Part shown: piece by piece, positions 5,950 to 8,567 of the stretch | Layout of the letters: the number at the start of each line of letters is the position of its first letter | Numbering within the stretch: the first letter of the stretch is position 1 | Assembly: GCA_013140935.1 (NCBI GenBank) | Contig: JABFSD010001058.1 | Location: 1 to 8,567, forward strand | Reading direction: 5' to 3' | DNA from: Acidobacteriota bacterium | GTDB lineage: Bacteria > Acidobacteriota > Blastocatellia > RBC074 | Length of the DNA: 8,567 bases | Position numbers and translations under genes: made by a program | The notes under the pieces: generated by a model | What the model was told of the DNA's origin: nothing | Seen by the model: the letters and a program-made list of their open reading frames with translations, nothing else | The model's database searches: none

Positions 5950-6648
5950 ATGAGTAAGGCGCAACTCAAAAAGGCGAGCATTACCGTACTCGACGGCGCG
6001 GATAAGGGCACCGTCATCAATGTGCTGTTCAACCCCACCGAGTACAGTTACGAGCGCAGCAATTCATACAAAGCGACTCCCGTGCCGGGGTTGGGTTCAC
6101 CGTTGTTGCAATTTGTGAATGGTGAAACTGCTCAACTGAGCATGGATTTGTTTCTGGACGATTACACCGATTCCGAAGGCCCTACGTCGCTGCAACAAAA
6201 AGAACCGAATCCCGTCGCCAAGCGCCTCGTAGCGATCACGAAGCTGCTCGAAATTGACCGCGATTTGCACGCGCCTCCTCCGGTTCGCTTCAACTGGGGG
6301 CCGATGGAATTTTCCGCCGTCATCGAGAAGCTGGGCCGCAAGGTCACGATGTTTCATCCCGACGGCACCCCGGCGCGCGCTACGCTGTCGGTCAGCTTCA
6401 AGGAATATCGCACGCTGCGCCGGCAACTCGAAAATCCGCGCCGCGAGTCCGCCGATAAAACCAAACGCCGCGTAGTGGTGGGGCGCGAACAGTTGTGGTT
6501 CATCGCCGCGCGCGAATACGACGATGCCAACGAATGGACGCGCATCGCCGAGGCGAACGACCTGGACGATCCCCGCGCCATCGAGCCGGGCGACTGGCTG
6601 GTGCTTCCGCCCATGGAGAATCCGAATGGAATTGGCAACCCTCGCTAA
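5950..6648 (+). CDS. CIS tube/baseplate adaptor with C-terminal LysM domain (Afp7/Pvc7-like)
   Basis: This 232-residue protein has two parts. The N-terminal part (about 1-165) is like the contractile injection system tube-protein domain. It has ITVLDG, then VLFNPTEYSYERSNSY from 25, LQFVNGETAQLSMDLFLDDY, and a late VKFxW-like RFNWGPMEFSAVIEKLG. A LysM-like domain follows (about 172-222), with EQLWFIAAREYDDANEWTRI, then IAEANDLDDPRAIEPGDWLVLPP. In phage tails and Afp/PVC particles such proteins sit at the baseplate between the tube and the spike hub. LysM here is a structural adaptor and need not bind cell-wall glycan during assembly. Upstream there is only a weak purine-rich AAGAAG at 5942-5947 before the ATG. 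The next gene starts inside its 3' end. Length and order match the known type. Confidence 0.9.
   Translation: MSKAQLKKASITVLDGADKGTVINVLFNPTEYSYERSNSYKATPVPGLGSPLLQFVNGETAQLSMDLFLDDYTDSEGPTSLQQKEPNPVAKRLVAITKLLEIDRDLHAPPPVRFNWGPMEFSAVIEKLGRKVTMFHPDGTPARATLSVSFKEYRTLRRQLENPRRESADKTKRRVVVGREQLWFIAAREYDDANEWTRIAEANDLDDPRAIEPGDWLVLPPMENPNGIGNPR
6615..6620 (+). promoter_or_regulatory. ribosome binding site fixing the start at 6626
   Basis: GGAGAA lies 5 bases before the ATG at 6626, inside the end of the LysM gene. It supports this start over the in-frame ATG at 6524, which has no such site and would add 34 residues unlike the family. Confidence 0.65.
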
Positions 6649-7732
6649 AGATTATCGCGATTTTTATGCACCGGCTTTCGCTGTGCGAGTGGGCGGCGCT
6701 GACCTGATGCGCGATCTCGCGGTGGCCGTCAGTCAGATCGAAGTTGATTTGGTGCTGGGAGCGGCTTCGCGTTTTGCCTTCACGGTGACGAACAGTTACA
6801 GCCACAAGCTGCACGCCTTTCGCACCGATCGCGGCGAAGACTTGCTGCGACTGCTGGCGTTCGGCACAACCGTAGAAGTTTGTCTCGGCTACCGGGATGC
6901 TAAATCAATGCCCGTGATGGTGAGCGGAATGATTACGGAAATCACTACGAACTTTTCCGAAGGTGGCTCGCCGGAACTTTCTATCGCCGGGTATGACCAT
7001 GGCTTTGCGCTCACGATGGGCAAGAATTCACGCACCTGGGCGCGGGCGAAAGACAGCGATGCGGCGCACGAAATTGCGAGTTTTAACAACATCAACGCCA
7101 AGATTGATTCCACGAGCGAAGTGCATGCCCAGATCGAACAGAATCAGGAAAGCGATTGGGAATTCCTCAAAAAACTGGCCGAGCGCAATCATTTCGAGCT
7201 TTTTGTGGACGAACGGCGGACGTTGCATTTCGGCAAGCCCAGCGACAAAGCCGATGCCGTAGTTCGTTTGGTTTATGGCGAAGGGCTGTTGAGCTTCAAA
7301 CCGGAAGCCAATCTGGCGGGCCAAATTTCGCGGGTCGAGGTTTATGGTTGGGATCGCCGGGCGCGCAAGCAAATCGTCGGCATCGCCAGCACGGGAGAAG
7401 AATCAGGTCTCGCGGGCAAAAGCGCAGGCCAGTTGCTCAACAACTTCGTTCGTGAGCCGAACAAACGCCCGACCTTGCGCTTGCGGCAACCGGTGTTTAC
7501 GCAAGCAGAAGCCAACCAACGCGCCAAGGCCGCGCTCAGTGAACGCGCCAAACAATTTCTGACCGGCGAAGGCGAGACCATTGGCTTGCCGGAGTTGCGG
7601 CCTGATCGCAATGTCGAACTGGCGAATCTCGGCGTTCCGTTCTCGAAGGTCTATTACCTTCAGCAAGCGACCCACAAGATTGACACCAATGGCTATCGCA
7701 CGCGGTTCAAAGTGAAGGAGACGGGGCTATGA
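6626..7732 (+). CDS. spike hub protein, gp27-like / phage late control gene D family
   Basis: This 368-residue protein is the hub that carries the spike, the counterpart of T4 gp27, of the first half of VgrG and of the front part of Afp8/Pvc8. Features typical of the family are FAVRVGG near the N-terminus, MPVMVSGMITEITTNFSEGG, LSIAGYDHGFALTMGK, and QNQESDWEFLKKLAERNHFE from 172, followed by LFVDERRTLHFGKP. The closing ATHKIDTNGYRTRFKVKETG is also typical. Trimers of such proteins form a ring that joins the hexameric tube to the trimeric spike. It overlaps the LysM gene by 23 bases and the spike gene by ATGA, so synthesis of adaptor, hub and spike is probably coupled. I prefer 6626 as the start because residues before it do not resemble the family. 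Confidence 0.93.
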   Translation: MELATLAKDYRDFYAPAFAVRVGGADLMRDLAVAVSQIEVDLVLGAASRFAFTVTNSYSHKLHAFRTDRGEDLLRLLAFGTTVEVCLGYRDAKSMPVMVSGMITEITTNFSEGGSPELSIAGYDHGFALTMGKNSRTWARAKDSDAAHEIASFNNINAKIDSTSEVHAQIEQNQESDWEFLKKLAERNHFELFVDERRTLHFGKPSDKADAVVRLVYGEGLLSFKPEANLAGQISRVEVYGWDRRARKQIVGIASTGEESGLAGKSAGQLLNNFVREPNKRPTLRLRQPVFTQAEANQRAKAALSERAKQFLTGEGETIGLPELRPDRNVELANLGVPFSKVYYLQQATHKIDTNGYRTRFKVKETGL

Positions 7733-8364
7733 GACAAGAAGTCGAGCAGCGCGAAACGGCGCACGAATCAGGTGGTTACATCAAAGGCGTAGCCATTGCG
7801 CTGGTTACGCAAAATCAGGATGACGAAAACATGTGCCGCGTCAAAGTCCGTTATCCCTGGCATGAAAAACCCAGTGAAAGTTATTGGGCGCGGCTCGCCA
7901 GCCCGATGGCGGGAAAGGAACGTGGTCTGGTGTTGATCCCTGAAGTCGGGGATGAAGTTTTAGTCGCGTTTGAACGGGAAGATTTGCGTTTTCCTTATGT
8001 GATCGGCGCGCTTTGGAACGGGCAGGATAAAACTCCGCTGGCGAACAACGACGGGAAAAATGACAAGCGCATTCTCAAATCGCGCAAAAAACATCACCTG
8101 CTTTTTGATGACGGTGCCCACGGCGTCGTGGAACTCGCGCACGAGAAAGGCCACAAGATCATCCTGGACGACAACGGATTCGCCGTGCAGGACAAAAAAG
8201 GAAACATGGTCAAGGTAGATAGCAATAGCGGCGCGATGACCATCGAAGCGAAAGGGCAACTCAATCTGAAAGCCGCCACCATCAATATCGAAGCGACAGG
8301 AACGCTGAAGCTCAAAGCCAGTGCGACGCTCACGATTCGCGGCACACAAGTAATGATCAACTAA
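7729..8364 (+). CDS. spike protein, gp5/gpV-like OB-fold with beta-helical tip
   Basis: This 211-residue protein is the central spike. Residues about 15-100 are the OB-fold domain of baseplate protein V and VgrG. They include GVAIALVTQNQDDENMCRVK, VRYPWHEKPSESYWARLASP, LIPEVGDEVLVAFEREDLRF and PYVIGALWNGQDK. A Lys-rich linker follows. Residues about 115-211 show alternating short strands (IILDDNGFAVQDKKGNMVKV, then SGAMTIEAKGQLNLKAATIN and TLKLKASATLTIRGTQVMIN), the pattern of the triple-stranded beta-helix needle. No lysozyme domain is inserted, unlike T4 gp5. AAGGAG at 7715-7720 lies 8 bases before the ATG, which overlaps the hub stop (ATGA). With the hub gene it makes up what is one fused protein in Afp8/Pvc8. 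Confidence 0.94.
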   Translation: MRQEVEQRETAHESGGYIKGVAIALVTQNQDDENMCRVKVRYPWHEKPSESYWARLASPMAGKERGLVLIPEVGDEVLVAFEREDLRFPYVIGALWNGQDKTPLANNDGKNDKRILKSRKKHHLLFDDGAHGVVELAHEKGHKIILDDNGFAVQDKKGNMVKVDSNSGAMTIEAKGQLNLKAATINIEATGTLKLKASATLTIRGTQVMIN

Positions 8365-8369
8365 AGGAG
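8364..8369 (+). promoter_or_regulatory. ribosome binding site for the PAAR gene
   Basis: AAGGAG lies 6 bases before the ATG at 8376 and overlaps the last base of the spike stop codon. An in-frame GTG at 8373 would leave a gap of only 3 bases, so the ATG is preferred. Confidence 0.7.
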
Positions 8370-8375
8370 TGCGTG

Positions 8376-8567
8376 ATGGGAAAACCGGCGGCACGAGTCG
8401 GTGACAACACGAGTCATGGAACACCGCTGGGGCCAGGCCCCGGTTGCGTTACGGTATTGATCGGAGGCCGCCCCGCTTGGCGTGCGACTTCCGATTCGCA
8501 TATTTGCTCTTTATCGGATGGCCCGAAACCGCACGCCGGGGGCATCGTGGGCGTGGGCAGCGTCACC
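8376..8567 (+). CDS. PAAR-domain spike tip protein (3' end outside window)
   Basis: The frame is open from the ATG to the right edge, giving 64 residues. PAAR proteins cap the spike with a small zinc-bound cone that sharpens the tip. PAARVGD (4-10) followed by SHGTPL (13-18) and GPGCVTVLIGG (21-31) is the family's N-terminal pattern. WRATSDSHICSL (35-46), PHAGG (52-56) and then GVGSVT follow. H14, H42, C44 and H53 are good candidates for zinc ligands; PAAR zinc sites use His and Cys, but I have not modelled this one. About a third of a minimal PAAR domain is missing. Whether a C-terminal effector extension follows cannot be seen. Its place directly after the spike gene fits the assembled tip. 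Confidence 0.92.
   Translation, partial: MGKPAARVGDNTSHGTPLGPGPGCVTVLIGGRPAWRATSDSHICSLSDGPKPHAGGIVGVGSVT

Noticed and set aside
6626..8567. Type VI secretion reading (VgrG plus PAAR).
   Set aside because: Hub and spike alone would fit T6SS. The sheath here is a single phage-like protein rather than a TssB/TssC pair, there are two gp19-like tube proteins and a LysM adaptor, and no TssJLM membrane-complex genes are present. This points to an eCIS.
1..8567. CRISPR arrays, tRNA or rRNA genes, insertion sequences, rho-independent terminators and sigma-70 promoters.
   Set aside because: None was found by reading. The only repeats are the three short tandem arrays described, no hairpin is followed by a T-run, and the gaps between genes are too short and lack convincing -35/-10 pairs.

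Overview
The window is an internal piece of a gene cluster for an extracellular contractile injection system (eCIS). This is a headful-of-nothing, phage-tail-like particle of the Afp/PVC family. All ten genes run on the plus strand, and both end genes are cut by the window edges. Base composition is moderately GC-rich by eye. The sequence does not name the host. There are no type VI membrane-complex genes, no phage head, portal or terminase genes, no tRNA and no insertion sequence. A free tail-like particle encoded on a chromosome therefore fits better than a prophage or a T6SS. Clusters of this style are known from Cyanobacteria, Acidobacteriota, Chloroflexota, Actinomycetota and others, and I cannot choose between them.

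Left part (1-1807): the 3' end of a beta-rich protein resembling carboxypeptidase regulatory-like domains. It is followed by a 387-residue cysteine-rich protein (21 Cys) that I do not recognise. Middle (1829-4983): one sheath gene, a first tube gene, a small protein resembling phage tail-assembly proteins, a DUF6760-like small protein, and a second tube paralogue. Right part (4980-8567): an arginine-rich 319-residue protein with a conserved-looking C-terminal helix, a CIS tube/LysM baseplate adaptor, a gp27-like hub protein (late control gene D family), a gp5/gpV-like OB-fold spike with a beta-helical tip, and the start of a PAAR tip protein.

The parts fit one machine. The two tube proteins and the sheath build the trunk. 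The LysM adaptor joins the tube to the hub, and hub plus spike plus PAAR form the piercing tip. The tail-assembly-like protein, the DUF6760-like protein and the Arg-rich protein probably help assembly or fill baseplate positions. The genes are packed as one operon. ATGA or longer overlaps join 4328, 4558, 4980, 6626 and 7729 to the gene before each, and most starts carry AAGGAG- or GAGG-type ribosome binding sites. Still to be expected outside the window are gp25, the gpJ/gpI-like baseplate wedges, fibre, tape measure, AAA ATPase and the Afp16-like terminator.

The least ordinary features are the cysteine-rich protein, with five Cys in a perfect heptad stripe; the Arg-rich protein between tube and adaptor; and three short tandem repeats, two lying between genes and one near the 3' end of a small gene. 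No recognisable toxin or effector lies in the window. No stretch over 300 bases lacks a gene, and I see no convincing promoter or terminator.
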